Shown: positions 1-5,204 of the stretch, piece by piece
Position numbering within the stretch: position 1 is the stretch's first letter
Layout: every line of letters begins with the position of its first letter
Source: Promicromonosporaceae bacterium
GTDB taxonomy: Bacteria; Actinomycetota; Actinomycetes; Actinomycetales; Cellulomonadaceae
Assembly (NCBI GenBank): GCA_009782865.1
Contig: WRIF01000141.1
Location: 1 to 5,204, forward strand
Length of the DNA stretch: 5,204 nucleotides
Reading direction: 5' to 3'
Program-made: the position numbers and the translations under genes
The notes under the pieces: generated by a model
Seen by the model: only the letters and a program-made list of their open reading frames with translations
Databases searched by the model: none
What the model was told of the DNA's origin: nothing

Positions 1-1
1 C

Positions 2-910
2 ATGGGCCCAATGCTCATGATGGTGGTGTTCACGCACGTCTGGTCGCTGCTGTCCAACACGCGGATCGCGACGGGCACCCTCTTCCTCATCACTGCGGCC
101 TCCACCGTGGGGCGCTGGGGGTTCTTGGGCTGGGACCTCGCCACCCTGCGGCTGATCGCCCCCCAGATGCTGATGATCCTGCTGTTCACCCTCGGGATCG
201 GCTTCTTCATCTACTACGTGATCGGGCAGGCCGACAAGAACGCCACGTTGGTGAGGCAGCTGCGGGCGGCCCAAGCGTCGCTGGCGTTGGCCCAGCACGA
301 GGCGGGCGTGACCGCCGAACGGGAGCGGGTCTCCCGGGAGATTCACGACACCCTCGCCCAGGGCTTCATGTCGGTGGTGACCCTGTCGCAGGCGGCTAGG
401 CGTTCCTTGAGCAAGGGAAACGTCGAGGCCGTGGAGCGGCGACTCGCCCTGCTGGAGGGCACCGCGCGGGAGAACCTGGCCGAGGCGCGCTCCCTGGTGG
501 CCGGTTACGCCCCGGTTTCCCTGCAGGATGCCACGCTGGCCGAGGCGCTCGAACGCCTCGCCGCCCGCCTGCACGCCGAGGCCGGGCACGCGGTCACGGT
601 CTCCCTCGACCCGGACGTCCCCGAACTGCCAGCGCCGACGGAGGTGGCGCTCCTGCGCGCCGCCCAAGAGGCGCTCACCAATGTGCGGCGCCACGCGAAC
701 GCCGCAGCGGTTTCCATCGCCCTGAACGCGGCCGACGGCGGCGTGGCCCTGATCATCGCGGATGACGGCGTGGGCCTGCCGCCGGAGCAGGCCGAGGGGT
801 ATGGCCTGACCGGGATGCGCGACCGGGTGGCGGCGGTGGGCGGCACGGTGACCGTCCGGCCGACCGTGGCCGGGCGCGGGACCACGGTGATCATTAGGAT
901 TCCGGCATGA
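2..910 (+). CDS. Sensor histidine kinase, NarX/DesK-like (HisKA_3), 5' partial
   Basis: This membrane-anchored sensor kinase should autophosphorylate on His and pass the phosphate to the regulator encoded next. The readable part is 302 residues. Residues 1-50 are moderately hydrophobic, and 52-75 form a clear transmembrane helix (rich in L, I, F, Y). A short linker (about 76-105, coiled-coil-like) leads to the HisKA_3 H-box around H115 (REIHDTLAQ). D116 and Q120 form the DxxxQ motif that is linked in this family to phosphatase activity. The HATPase_c domain follows: N-box N227 (EALTNVRRH), G1 box DDGVG at 254-258 and GYGLTGMRDRV at 266-276. Relatives usually have about 350-420 residues with several membrane helices, so the frame probably began before the window and the Met at position 2 is probably internal. 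The stop overlaps the next start as ATGA, which indicates translational coupling. The signal sensed cannot be told. Confidence 0.93.
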   Translation: MGPMLMMVVFTHVWSLLSNTRIATGTLFLITAASTVGRWGFLGWDLATLRLIAPQMLMILLFTLGIGFFIYYVIGQADKNATLVRQLRAAQASLALAQHEAGVTAERERVSREIHDTLAQGFMSVVTLSQAARRSLSKGNVEAVERRLALLEGTARENLAEARSLVAGYAPVSLQDATLAEALERLAARLHAEAGHAVTVSLDPDVPELPAPTEVALLRAAQEALTNVRRHANAAAVSIALNAADGGVALIIADDGVGLPPEQAEGYGLTGMRDRVAAVGGTVTVRPTVAGRGTTVIIRIPA

Positions 911-1539
911 CCATCCGCATTGTCGTCGCAGATGACCATCCCATCGTCCGCGCCGGAATCGTCGGCATGCTGGAGGACGAGGATGACCTCGAGGTGGTTG
1001 GCGAGGCGGGCAACGGGGAAGAGGCCGTGGCGCTGGCGGCCGCGCTGAGCCCCGATGTGGTGCTCATGGACCTGCGGATGCCGGTGCTAGATGGCGTGGG
1101 CGCCACCCAGCAGATCGCGGGCGCCAGGGCGGCGGCGGGCACCGGACCGCGCGTCATGGTGCTGACCACCTACGAGACCGATGCCGACATCCTGCGGGCG
1201 GTGGAGGCCGGGGCCACCGGCTATCTGCTGAAGGACACGCCGGTGGACGAGCTGCTGCGCGGGGTGCGGGCGGCGGCGCGCGGCGAGACCGTGCTGGCCC
1301 CCTCGGTGGTCTCCCGGCTGGTGGGCTCGGTGCGGACCACCTCCGAGCGCCTGACGCCGCGCGAGTCCGAGGTGCTGGCGCTGGTGGCCGAGGGGAAGAC
1401 CAATGCGGAGGTGGCGCGCGCGCTGTTCGTCTCCGAGGCGACGATCAAGACCCATCTGATTCGGGTATTCAACAAGCTCGGCGTCGACGACCGCACCGGC
1501 GCCGTCACCGAGGCGCGGCGCCAGGGCTGGATCTCCTAG
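907..1539 (+). CDS. NarL/FixJ-family response regulator (REC + LuxR HTH)
   Basis: This 210-residue cytoplasmic regulator is expected to be phosphorylated by the kinase just upstream and then bind DNA. The receiver domain spans about residues 3-120: acidic pair D9-D10, phospho-acceptor D55 (VVLMDLRMP), the Thr pair T87-T88 and conserved K109 (YLLKD). A short linker leads to a LuxR-type helix-turn-helix at about 147-205, opening with LTPRESEVL (149-157) and with recognition helix SEATIKTHLIRVFNKLG (176-192). All phosphorylation-site residues are present, so it should be functional. The ATG overlaps the kinase stop (ATGA), and AGGA at 896-899 lies 7 nt upstream, supporting this start. The kinase and regulator form one operon. 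Its promoter lies outside the window, and target genes cannot be inferred. The stop is TAG. Confidence 0.95.
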   Translation: MTIRIVVADDHPIVRAGIVGMLEDEDDLEVVGEAGNGEEAVALAAALSPDVVLMDLRMPVLDGVGATQQIAGARAAAGTGPRVMVLTTYETDADILRAVEAGATGYLLKDTPVDELLRGVRAAARGETVLAPSVVSRLVGSVRTTSERLTPRESEVLALVAEGKTNAEVARALFVSEATIKTHLIRVFNKLGVDDRTGAVTEARRQGWIS

Positions 1540-1595
1540 CAAGCTCCACCCAGGCGCAGAACCCAGGCCCCAGGCCCCAAACCTAGGCGCCACCC
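1540..1595. other. Convergent intergenic gap with CCAGGCC tandem units
   Basis: These 56 bases separate the regulator stop from the murB stop on the opposite strand. They hold two head-to-tail copies of CCAGGCC (1563-1569, 1570-1576), a degenerate third (1577-1583), and ACCCAGGC twice (1548-1555, 1561-1568). The only stem I see is a 5-bp pairing of GGCGC (1553-1557) with GCGCC (1587-1591), and neither strand has a T-run. I therefore do not call a rho-independent terminator. Termination here may depend on Rho or on transcription collision. Confidence 0.5.
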
Positions 1596-2762
1596 CTAGA
1601 TGGTCAAGCCAACCAGGTTCGGCTCCGGCTCCAGCTCGATCCCGAACTTGGCCTGGACTCCGTCGCAGATGGCGCGCGCCAGGGAAACGATGTCCGCCGC
1701 GGTGGCCCCTCCCCGATTGGTTAGGGCCAGGGTGTGGCGGGTCGACAGCGTGGCGGGGCTGCACGATTGCCCGCCCGCCAGCCCGTCCAGGCCGTAGCCC
1801 TTGGTGAAGCCGGCCCGCTCGATGAGCCAGGCGGCGCTGGTCTTGACGAGGGCGGGGTCAACCTCGGTGCGGTAGATGCCGCTCATCCCGGCCCCGATCA
1901 CGGCCCTGACCGGGTAGCGCGGCGCGGCGGCGGGCAGCAGCCGCTCGGCCCGCTCCAGCGGCAGCACCGGGTTGGTGAAGAAGGAACCGGCCGACCAGCG
2001 GTCGTGCTCTGGCGCGGCGGTGTTCCCGCCGACGACGTGTTCGGCCAGCATGCCCTTGGCCGCCCGCAGCCCAAGCACGGCCTCTCGCACCTCTCCGAGC
2101 GGGGCCCGCTGCCCGACCTCCCGGCCGAGGCGGCGCGCCAGTTCCGCATAGCGCAGCGGGCGGGACACGTCGGCGCGGCGCAGCTGAAAGCTGACATCCA
2201 GCACCACGTAACGCGGGGTGGGGCTCCAGGCCTGCCCCAGCGTCTGCTTCAACAGCGAGGTGCGGTACCCCAGGGCCAGCTCCCCGACGGCAAACGTGCG
2301 CACCCGGCGCTCCTGCCGGTCCCAGGTGCGTACCTTGGAGAGCACGTCCGACACCTCGGCGCCATAGGCGCCAATGTTCTGCACGGGCGCGGCCCCGACG
2401 GTGCCGGGAATCCCCGCCAGCGCCTCCAGGCCAACCCAGCGTTCGGCGACGGCGGCGGCCACGAAACCATCCCAGTCTTGGCCGGCCACCACGGTCACGG
2501 AGGCCCCAGAGCAGGCGTCGGCGGAGTCAAGGATCCAGCCAGAGCGGCCGTCGCGCAGCACCAGCCCAGGGAAGCCCGCATCGGCCACCACCAGATTGGA
2601 GCCGCCGCCGATGACGAGCAGCGGGGTGCCGTCGTCGTCGGCCTGGGTGATCGCCGCGATGAACTCGGCCTCGGTGGTGGTGACGAGGTACGCGGCGGCC
2701 GGCCCGCCGACGCGCAGGGTGGTGAGTTCAGCCAGGGTGGTTGATTCAGCCAGCGCAGTCAT
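1596..2762 (-). CDS. murB: UDP-N-acetylenolpyruvoylglucosamine reductase MurB
   Basis: MurB is a cytoplasmic FAD enzyme that uses NADPH to reduce UDP-GlcNAc-enolpyruvate to UDP-MurNAc, the second committed step of peptidoglycan precursor synthesis. The 388-residue product has the family layout. The N-terminus LAELTTLRVGGPA (10-22) starts the FAD-binding domain, which carries IGGGSNLVV (51-59) and GIPGTVGAAPVQNIGAYG (118-134). GYRTSLLK (165-172) is the type I MurB signature. The catalytic Ser is S260 in SAGSFF (257-262). The C-terminal substrate domain ends with LEPEPNLVG (377-385), where the conserved catalytic Glu lies. The open frame runs far upstream without a stop, but the ATG at 2762 is where family similarity begins. 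Only a weak purine-rich GGCTGGGCGGC precedes it. It is slightly longer than the E. coli enzyme because of central segments, as is common in Actinobacteria. It is divergent from the lacI-type gene and convergent with the two-component operon. The stop is TAG. Confidence 0.96.
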   Translation of the reverse strand: MTALAESTTLAELTTLRVGGPAAAYLVTTTEAEFIAAITQADDDGTPLLVIGGGSNLVVADAGFPGLVLRDGRSGWILDSADACSGASVTVVAGQDWDGFVAAAVAERWVGLEALAGIPGTVGAAPVQNIGAYGAEVSDVLSKVRTWDRQERRVRTFAVGELALGYRTSLLKQTLGQAWSPTPRYVVLDVSFQLRRADVSRPLRYAELARRLGREVGQRAPLGEVREAVLGLRAAKGMLAEHVVGGNTAAPEHDRWSAGSFFTNPVLPLERAERLLPAAAPRYPVRAVIGAGMSGIYRTEVDPALVKTSAAWLIERAGFTKGYGLDGLAGGQSCSPATLSTRHTLALTNRGGATAADIVSLARAICDGVQAKFGIELEPEPNLVGLTI

Positions 2763-2873
2763 GCCGCCCAGCCTAACCCCAGTGCCGCTTGGCCCCAGGC
2801 CAGCGGGTAGGCTTGTCGGGTCCATCCGTTGACCTCCCGCGTCTCGGAAGCCGCAACTCGCGAGGAGCGCGTG
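2763..2873. promoter_or_regulatory. Divergent murB / lacI-type regulatory region
   Basis: This 111-nt gap must carry the start signals of both flanking genes unless murB is served from elsewhere. The clearest element is the inverted repeat TGGCC-CCA-GGCCA at 2790-2802, a possible operator for the adjacent LacI-type protein. A CTCGCGAG palindrome at 2857-2864 overlaps the Shine-Dalgarno of the + strand gene. TTGACC at 2829-2834 looks like a -35 box, but no TAnnnT hexamer follows at a useful distance. On the - strand TAGGCT (2775-2770) is a weak -10 candidate for murB. No promoter can be assigned firmly. Confidence 0.4.
2862..2867 (+). promoter_or_regulatory. Ribosome binding site that fixes the lacI-type start
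   Basis: GAGGAG lies 6 nt before the ATG at 2874. An in-frame GTG at 2871 would leave only 3 nt, and the in-frame TTG at 2829 has no purine-rich site before it. This favours ATG 2874. Confidence 0.7.
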
Positions 2874-3962
2874 ATGTCCCGACTCACCGGCCGACCCACC
2901 TTGGCCATGGTGGCCAAGCAGGCCGGCGTGTCGGTGTCCACCGCCTCCCTCGCCTTCTCCGGGGCCGGCCCGATCACCCCCGACACCAAGGAGCGGGTGC
3001 TCAAGGCCGCCGCCGATCTCGGCTACCACGGGCCCAACCCCCTCGGACGCCAGCTCCGCTCGGGCCGCTCGGGCATCGTGGGCGTGGTGATGGGCGACAA
3101 GCCCAGCCGCGTCTTTCGCGATCAGGTGGCCACGCAGGTGCTCGACGGCCTGATGGAGGTGCTCGGGGAGCATCGCCTCGGCGTGCTGCTGGTGCCCGGC
3201 ATCGGGACCGCCGAAGATCAGGTCGACCCCCTCGTCGAGTCGGCCGCGATGGATGTGGCCGTCATGGTCTGGGGGGCCGTCCCTGGTGACCACCACGTCG
3301 AGGTGCTCCAGCAGCGCGGCATCCCGCTGGTGGTCGGTGACGGGGTGGCACTCGACGGCGCCGCCCTGGTGGGCATTGAGGACCGCAGCGGCGCCGCGGC
3401 CGCGGTCCGTCACCTCACCGAGCTGGGGCACACCCGCATCGCCGAGATCGCGATGCCGATGTTCGCCACCAGCCGCCCGGGCGGCTTCGTCTCCGAGGAC
3501 GAGGTAGCCACGGCCACCCGCTACGTGTCCCGCGAACGCCTGGCCGGCTTCCGGGATGTCTGCCAGCCCGTCGTCACCTGGCAGACCCCTGGCACGCTGG
3601 TGGAGCACGGGCGGGACGCCGCGTTGGCGATCCTGGGGCCCGACTCCCCCGCCGGAGAGCGTCCGACCGCGATCTTCGCCCACTCCGACCTATTGGCCGC
3701 CGGGGCGGTGCTGGCCACCCGCGAGCTTGGGCTGCGGCTGCCCGAGGATGTGTCGATTGTCGGCTTTGACGGGCTCGACCTGCCCTGGCTGTCCCCCGAC
3801 GCGCTGACCTCGGTGCATCAGCCGCTGCGGGAGAAGGGCGTCGCCCTCGGGCACGCCACCCTGGAGATGCTTGAGGATCGGGCCGCCGAGGCGCGCCGCA
3901 TTCCGGTGAGCCTGGTGGCCGGCACCACCTCGGGGCCCGCCCAGCGGCGGGAGCCCGCCTAG
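2874..3962 (+). CDS. LacI-family transcriptional regulator
   Basis: This 362-residue protein is a predicted DNA-binding repressor with a periplasmic-binding-protein-like effector domain. The headpiece (about 8-66) contains the helix-turn-helix TLAMVAKQAGVSVSTASLAFS (starting at residue 9), then an ITPDTKERVLKAAADLGY segment and the hinge PLGRQLRSG (56-64), in which Gly replaces the usual Ala of the hinge helix. The effector core starts at GIVGVVMGD (67-75), continues through LVGIEDRSGAAAAVRHL (165-181) and LGHTRIAEI (184-192), and closes with VSIVGFDGLD (293-302) and SVHQPL (313-318). A longer than usual loop (about 193-221) lies between GHTRIAEI and RLAGFRD. The family usually binds sugars or nucleosides, but no transporter or catabolic gene is adjacent, so the ligand is unknown. 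It is divergent from murB, and autoregulation in the shared gap is plausible. The stop is TAG. Confidence 0.9.
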   Translation: MSRLTGRPTLAMVAKQAGVSVSTASLAFSGAGPITPDTKERVLKAAADLGYHGPNPLGRQLRSGRSGIVGVVMGDKPSRVFRDQVATQVLDGLMEVLGEHRLGVLLVPGIGTAEDQVDPLVESAAMDVAVMVWGAVPGDHHVEVLQQRGIPLVVGDGVALDGAALVGIEDRSGAAAAVRHLTELGHTRIAEIAMPMFATSRPGGFVSEDEVATATRYVSRERLAGFRDVCQPVVTWQTPGTLVEHGRDAALAILGPDSPAGERPTAIFAHSDLLAAGAVLATRELGLRLPEDVSIVGFDGLDLPWLSPDALTSVHQPLREKGVALGHATLEMLEDRAAEARRIPVSLVAGTTSGPAQRREPA

Positions 3963-4009
3963 GTACTTCTGCGCCCGCCCTGGCGGCGTAAGCCCGACTG
4001 GATCCCCGC

Positions 4010-4086
4010 CCTAGATACGCCTCTGGGGCCGCCCAGGCCCACATGCCCGCCCTAGGAGGCAGCCTAGAGACGCCAAAAGGGGCCGC
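4010..4086. repeat. Imperfect direct repeat, two copies of about 24 bp
   Basis: Copy 1 (4010-4032) and copy 2 (4063-4086) share CCTAGA, then ACGCC after one changed base, then GGGGCCGC after a variable 3-4 base spacer: 19 identical positions. The copies lie about 53 nt apart in the noncoding stretch between the lacI-type gene and rpmG. The right end of copy 2 forms part of the left arm of the rpmG terminator hairpin. This may be an old local duplication; no function is assigned. Confidence 0.5.
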
Positions 4087-4124
4087 GCCGGGGGTGGTGT
4101 GGTGTGATGGCCGGCGGGGCCCCT
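4078..4124 (-). terminator. Rho-independent-like terminator of rpmG
   Basis: Arms 4078-4091 and 4111-4124 pair over 14 positions with a single G-G mismatch (4085 with 4117), enclosing a 19-nt loop. Read on the - strand, the hairpin begins 59 nt after the rpmG stop and its far arm runs into TTTT (4078-4075), followed by GGCG. The very GC-rich stem with a short T-tract suits actinobacterial terminators. On the + strand no T-run follows, so any effect on the lacI-type transcript would rest on the stem alone. The + strand loop consists almost only of G and T. Confidence 0.72.
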
Positions 4125-4183
4125 CCTGCTGCGCTAAAGACTAGTGTTGGGGGTAGTCTCCGGCAGCACGTTTGGCGGCGACC

Positions 4184-4354
4184 CTAGCGGGTCTCGCGGT
4201 GCGCGGTGTGTCGCCCGTCGCGGGGGCAGAACTTCTTCAGTTCCATCCGGTCGGGGTTGTTGCGACGGTTCTTCTTGGTGATGTAGTTGCGCTCCTTGCA
4301 CTCCACGCAGGCCAGCGTGATCTTGGGGCGAACGTCTACAGACTTGGCAGCCAT
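4184..4354 (-). CDS. rpmG: 50S ribosomal protein L33
   Basis: L33 is a small protein of the large ribosomal subunit, near the E-site tRNA region. The 56-residue product was read directly from the - strand: [20 protein letters not shown], then an [16 protein letters not shown] core (21-36) and the C-terminal HTAHRETR. This matches the cysteine-containing actinobacterial type almost throughout. The first zinc pair C16-x-x-C19 is intact. The second pair reads C43-P-R-D46, with Asp (GAC) where zinc-type L33 proteins have Cys, so zinc binding may be weakened or changed. The start at 4354 is supported by an excellent Shine-Dalgarno. The gene is followed by a strong hairpin terminator and preceded by its own promoter candidates, so it is probably monocistronic. 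A second rpmG paralogue elsewhere in the genome is common in Actinobacteria. The stop is TAG. Confidence 0.95.
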   Translation of the reverse strand: MAAKSVDVRPKITLACVECKERNYITKKNRRNNPDRMELKKFCPRDGRHTAHRETR

Positions 4355-4360
4355 GGTGTT

Positions 4361-4370
4361 ACCTCTCCTT
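4361..4370 (-). promoter_or_regulatory. Strong Shine-Dalgarno of rpmG
   Basis: On the - strand the sequence is AAGGAGAGGT, with AAGGAG 10 nt before the ATG and AGAGGT closer. It is the best ribosome binding site in the window, as expected for a ribosomal protein gene. Confidence 0.85.
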
Positions 4371-4386
4371 GGCTCGCGGGTGAGCC
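4371..4386 (-). repeat. Small inverted repeat in the rpmG leader
   Basis: On the - strand GGCTC-ACCCGC-GAGCC forms a perfect 5-bp stem, with a possible sixth G-U pair. It directly abuts the Shine-Dalgarno and overlaps the start site predicted from the proximal promoter. It could be an operator at the DNA level or a leader hairpin in a longer transcript. Its small size means chance cannot be excluded. Confidence 0.4.
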
Positions 4387-4389
4387 CTA

Positions 4390-4418
4390 AATTTACGGGT
4401 CGGCGGGCGCGTCGCCAA
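4390..4418 (-). promoter_or_regulatory. Proximal rpmG promoter candidate
   Basis: On the - strand TTGGCG (4418-4413) and TAAATT (4395-4390) are separated by exactly 17 nt. The -10 sits in an AT island (TAAATTTA, 4388-4395) that stands out in this GC-rich region. Transcription would start near 4383, leaving a leader of about 28 nt with the Shine-Dalgarno. A direct repeat, TTGGCGACGCGCCCG (4418-4404) and TTGGCGCGCCCG (4431-4420), covers the -35 and the bases upstream. Confidence 0.55.
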
Positions 4419-4442
4419 ACGGGCGCGCCAACCGCGGGGATC

Positions 4443-4472
4443 AGCGTACCCGACCGGGAGGACGACGATCAA
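4443..4472 (-). promoter_or_regulatory. Distal rpmG promoter candidate
   Basis: On the - strand TTGATC (4472-4467) and TACGCT (4448-4443) are 18 nt apart. TACGCT fits the TAnnnT form of actinobacterial housekeeping -10 boxes. Transcription from here would give a leader of roughly 80 nt containing the inverted repeat at 4371-4386. It lies just downstream of the second response regulator stop. Confidence 0.42.
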
Positions 4473-4493
4473 ATCGATCCTTCGTGGGGCGAA

Positions 4494-5192
4494 CTAGGCG
4501 CCGGGCTTAACCAGGCCCGCCTCGTAGGCGACCACCACGGCCTGCACGCGGTCACGCGCCCCCAGCTTGGCTAGCACCCGCCCGACGTGGGTCTTGACCG
4601 TCGCCTCGGCAACAAACAGGTCCTGTCCAATCTCGGTGTTGGAACGGCCGCGCGCCATCAACTCCAGCACCTCCCGCTCGCGCCCGGTCAGGCTGGCGAC
4701 CGCGGCGGCCGCCGCCCCGCCGTCCTGTCCGTCCTGGCCCGTTCCCGGGGCGGGCAGGACGCTGGCGAGGTGCTCCAGCAGGCGCTTGGTGGACGACGGC
4801 GCAATCACCGCGTCCCCGCTGTGTACGGTGCGGATCGCGGTGAGCAGCTCGTCCGGCGGGGCGTCCTTCAGCAGGAACCCGCTGGCACCCGCCGCGAGCG
4901 CGTCGTACACATAGTCGTCGGCATCGAAGGTCGTGAGAACGAGCACGCGCGGAACGTACGGCTCGCCCCGGCTCGGGTTGACGAGCTCCCGCGTGGCGTC
5001 GATGCCGTTCAGATTCGGCATGCGCACGTCCATCAGCACGACGTCGGGTCTCAGGCTGCGGGCGAGGCCGATGGCTTCCGCACCGTCTGCGGCCTGGCCG
5101 ACGACGCTGATGCCGTGCTGGGCATCCAGGATCGCGGCGAAGCCGGCGCGCACCATCGCCTGGTCGTCGACGACGAGAACGCTGATGGTCAT
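4494..5192 (-). CDS. NarL/FixJ-family response regulator (second copy)
   Basis: This 232-residue response regulator has all receiver residues: D9-D10, phospho-acceptor D55 (VVLMDVRMP), T87-T88 and K109 (FLLKD). The receiver spans about 3-121. The linker (about 145-167) is unusually long and rich in Gly, Ala and Pro, and includes a QDGQDGG stretch encoded by two tandem 9-bp units (4720-4737). The LuxR-type helix-turn-helix covers about 166-225, with LTGREREVL (168-176) and recognition helix AEATVKTHVGRVLAKLG (195-211). The ATG at 5192 matches the family start, and GAAGGG lies just upstream. Its partner kinase would be expected upstream, beyond the right edge. It differs enough in linker and recognition helix from the regulator at 907-1539 that it should be a separate system. 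It runs in the same direction as rpmG, 139 nt away, so readthrough is possible. The stop is TAG. Confidence 0.95.
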   Translation of the reverse strand: MTISVLVVDDQAMVRAGFAAILDAQHGISVVGQAADGAEAIGLARSLRPDVVLMDVRMPNLNGIDATRELVNPSRGEPYVPRVLVLTTFDADDYVYDALAAGASGFLLKDAPPDELLTAIRTVHSGDAVIAPSSTKRLLEHLASVLPAPGTGQDGQDGGAAAAAVASLTGREREVLELMARGRSNTEIGQDLFVAEATVKTHVGRVLAKLGARDRVQAVVVAYEAGLVKPGA

Positions 5193-5204
5193 GCGCCGCC
5201 CTTC

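Larger units (their letters stand above)
3963..4183. other. Noncoding region between convergent lacI-type gene and rpmG
   Basis: These 221 bases hold no credible gene, tRNA or conserved RNA that I recognise. They contain a 5-bp stem with a tetraloop (CTGGG 4023-4027, CCCAG 4032-4036), the direct repeat, four CTAG tetranucleotides that are not stop codons (4011, 4052, 4064, 4141) and the large terminator-like hairpin. No separate terminator for the + strand gene is obvious apart from that shared hairpin. Confidence 0.6.

Noticed and set aside
1734..2744. A 336-codon + strand frame opposite murB
   Set aside because: It is rich in Gly, Ala, Arg and Pro with no recognisable domain, and it lies wholly within a clear murB gene.
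2829..2873. TTG at 2829 as start of the lacI-type gene, and TTGACC there as its -35
   Set aside because: No Shine-Dalgarno precedes the TTG, and family similarity begins after ATG 2874. The -35-like hexamer lacks a suitable -10; a box at the right distance would sit next to the ribosome binding site.
1596..3683. A 695-codon open frame on the - strand that extends murB far upstream
   Set aside because: MurB similarity begins at the ATG at 2762. The upstream part lies antisense to the lacI-type gene and is low-complexity Gly, His and Ala-rich, typical of a GC-rich shadow frame.
4423..4430. GGCGCGCC palindrome as a possible operator
   Set aside because: Such self-complementary GC runs are common in high-GC DNA. 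It is noted only as part of the direct repeat in the rpmG promoter.
4172..4574. Two + strand frames (4172-4390 and 4287-4574) over rpmG and its leader
   Set aside because: They overlap the certain rpmG gene antisense, lack ribosome binding sites and show no family features.
1..5204. CRISPR arrays, tRNA or rRNA genes, insertion sequences, phage or attachment sites
   Set aside because: No regularly spaced repeats, cloverleaf-like segments, transposase or integrase frames, or terminal inverted repeats were seen on either strand.

Overview
The window is high-GC DNA with actinobacterial character. The L33 protein closely resembles the zinc-type actinobacterial form, the MurB has the C-terminally complete type I architecture, there are two NarL/LuxR-type response regulators, and the LacI-family protein has the divergent headpiece common in Actinobacteria. 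Genus cannot be told from this sequence. Nothing marks it as a plasmid, phage or island: there is no transposase, integrase, CRISPR array, tRNA or rRNA.

Layout from left to right. (1) Positions 2-1539, + strand: the 3' part of a membrane-bound NarX/DesK-like (HisKA_3) sensor kinase overlaps its NarL-type response regulator by an ATGA junction, giving a translationally coupled two-component pair. (2) 1540-1595: a short convergent gap. (3) 1596-2762, - strand: murB, the peptidoglycan precursor reductase. (4) 2763-2873: a divergent regulatory gap. (5) 2874-3962, + strand: a LacI-family repressor with no sugar gene beside it. (6) 3963-4183: noncoding, with an imperfect direct repeat and a strong GC-rich hairpin followed by T residues on the - strand, the likely rpmG terminator. 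(7) 4184-4354, - strand: rpmG (ribosomal protein L33), a 56-codon gene. (8) 4355-4493: the rpmG leader, with a near-consensus Shine-Dalgarno, a small inverted repeat abutting it and two promoter candidates. (9) 4494-5192, - strand: a second NarL-type response regulator, whose upstream partner would lie beyond the right edge.

Functionally this is a core-genome mixture (cell wall precursor synthesis and a ribosomal protein) flanked by two signal transduction loci that point away from the window edges toward its centre. The gene order resembles the rpmG-to-murB neighbourhood of many Actinobacteria, but the MaoC-like dehydratase genes often found between them are absent and a lacI-type gene on the opposite strand takes their place.

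I did not find a convincing undescribed system. The most notable points are an L33 that lacks the fourth zinc-ligand cysteine (Asp instead), use of TAG by all five genes other than the overlapping kinase, always in a CTAG context, and the structured rpmG leader.
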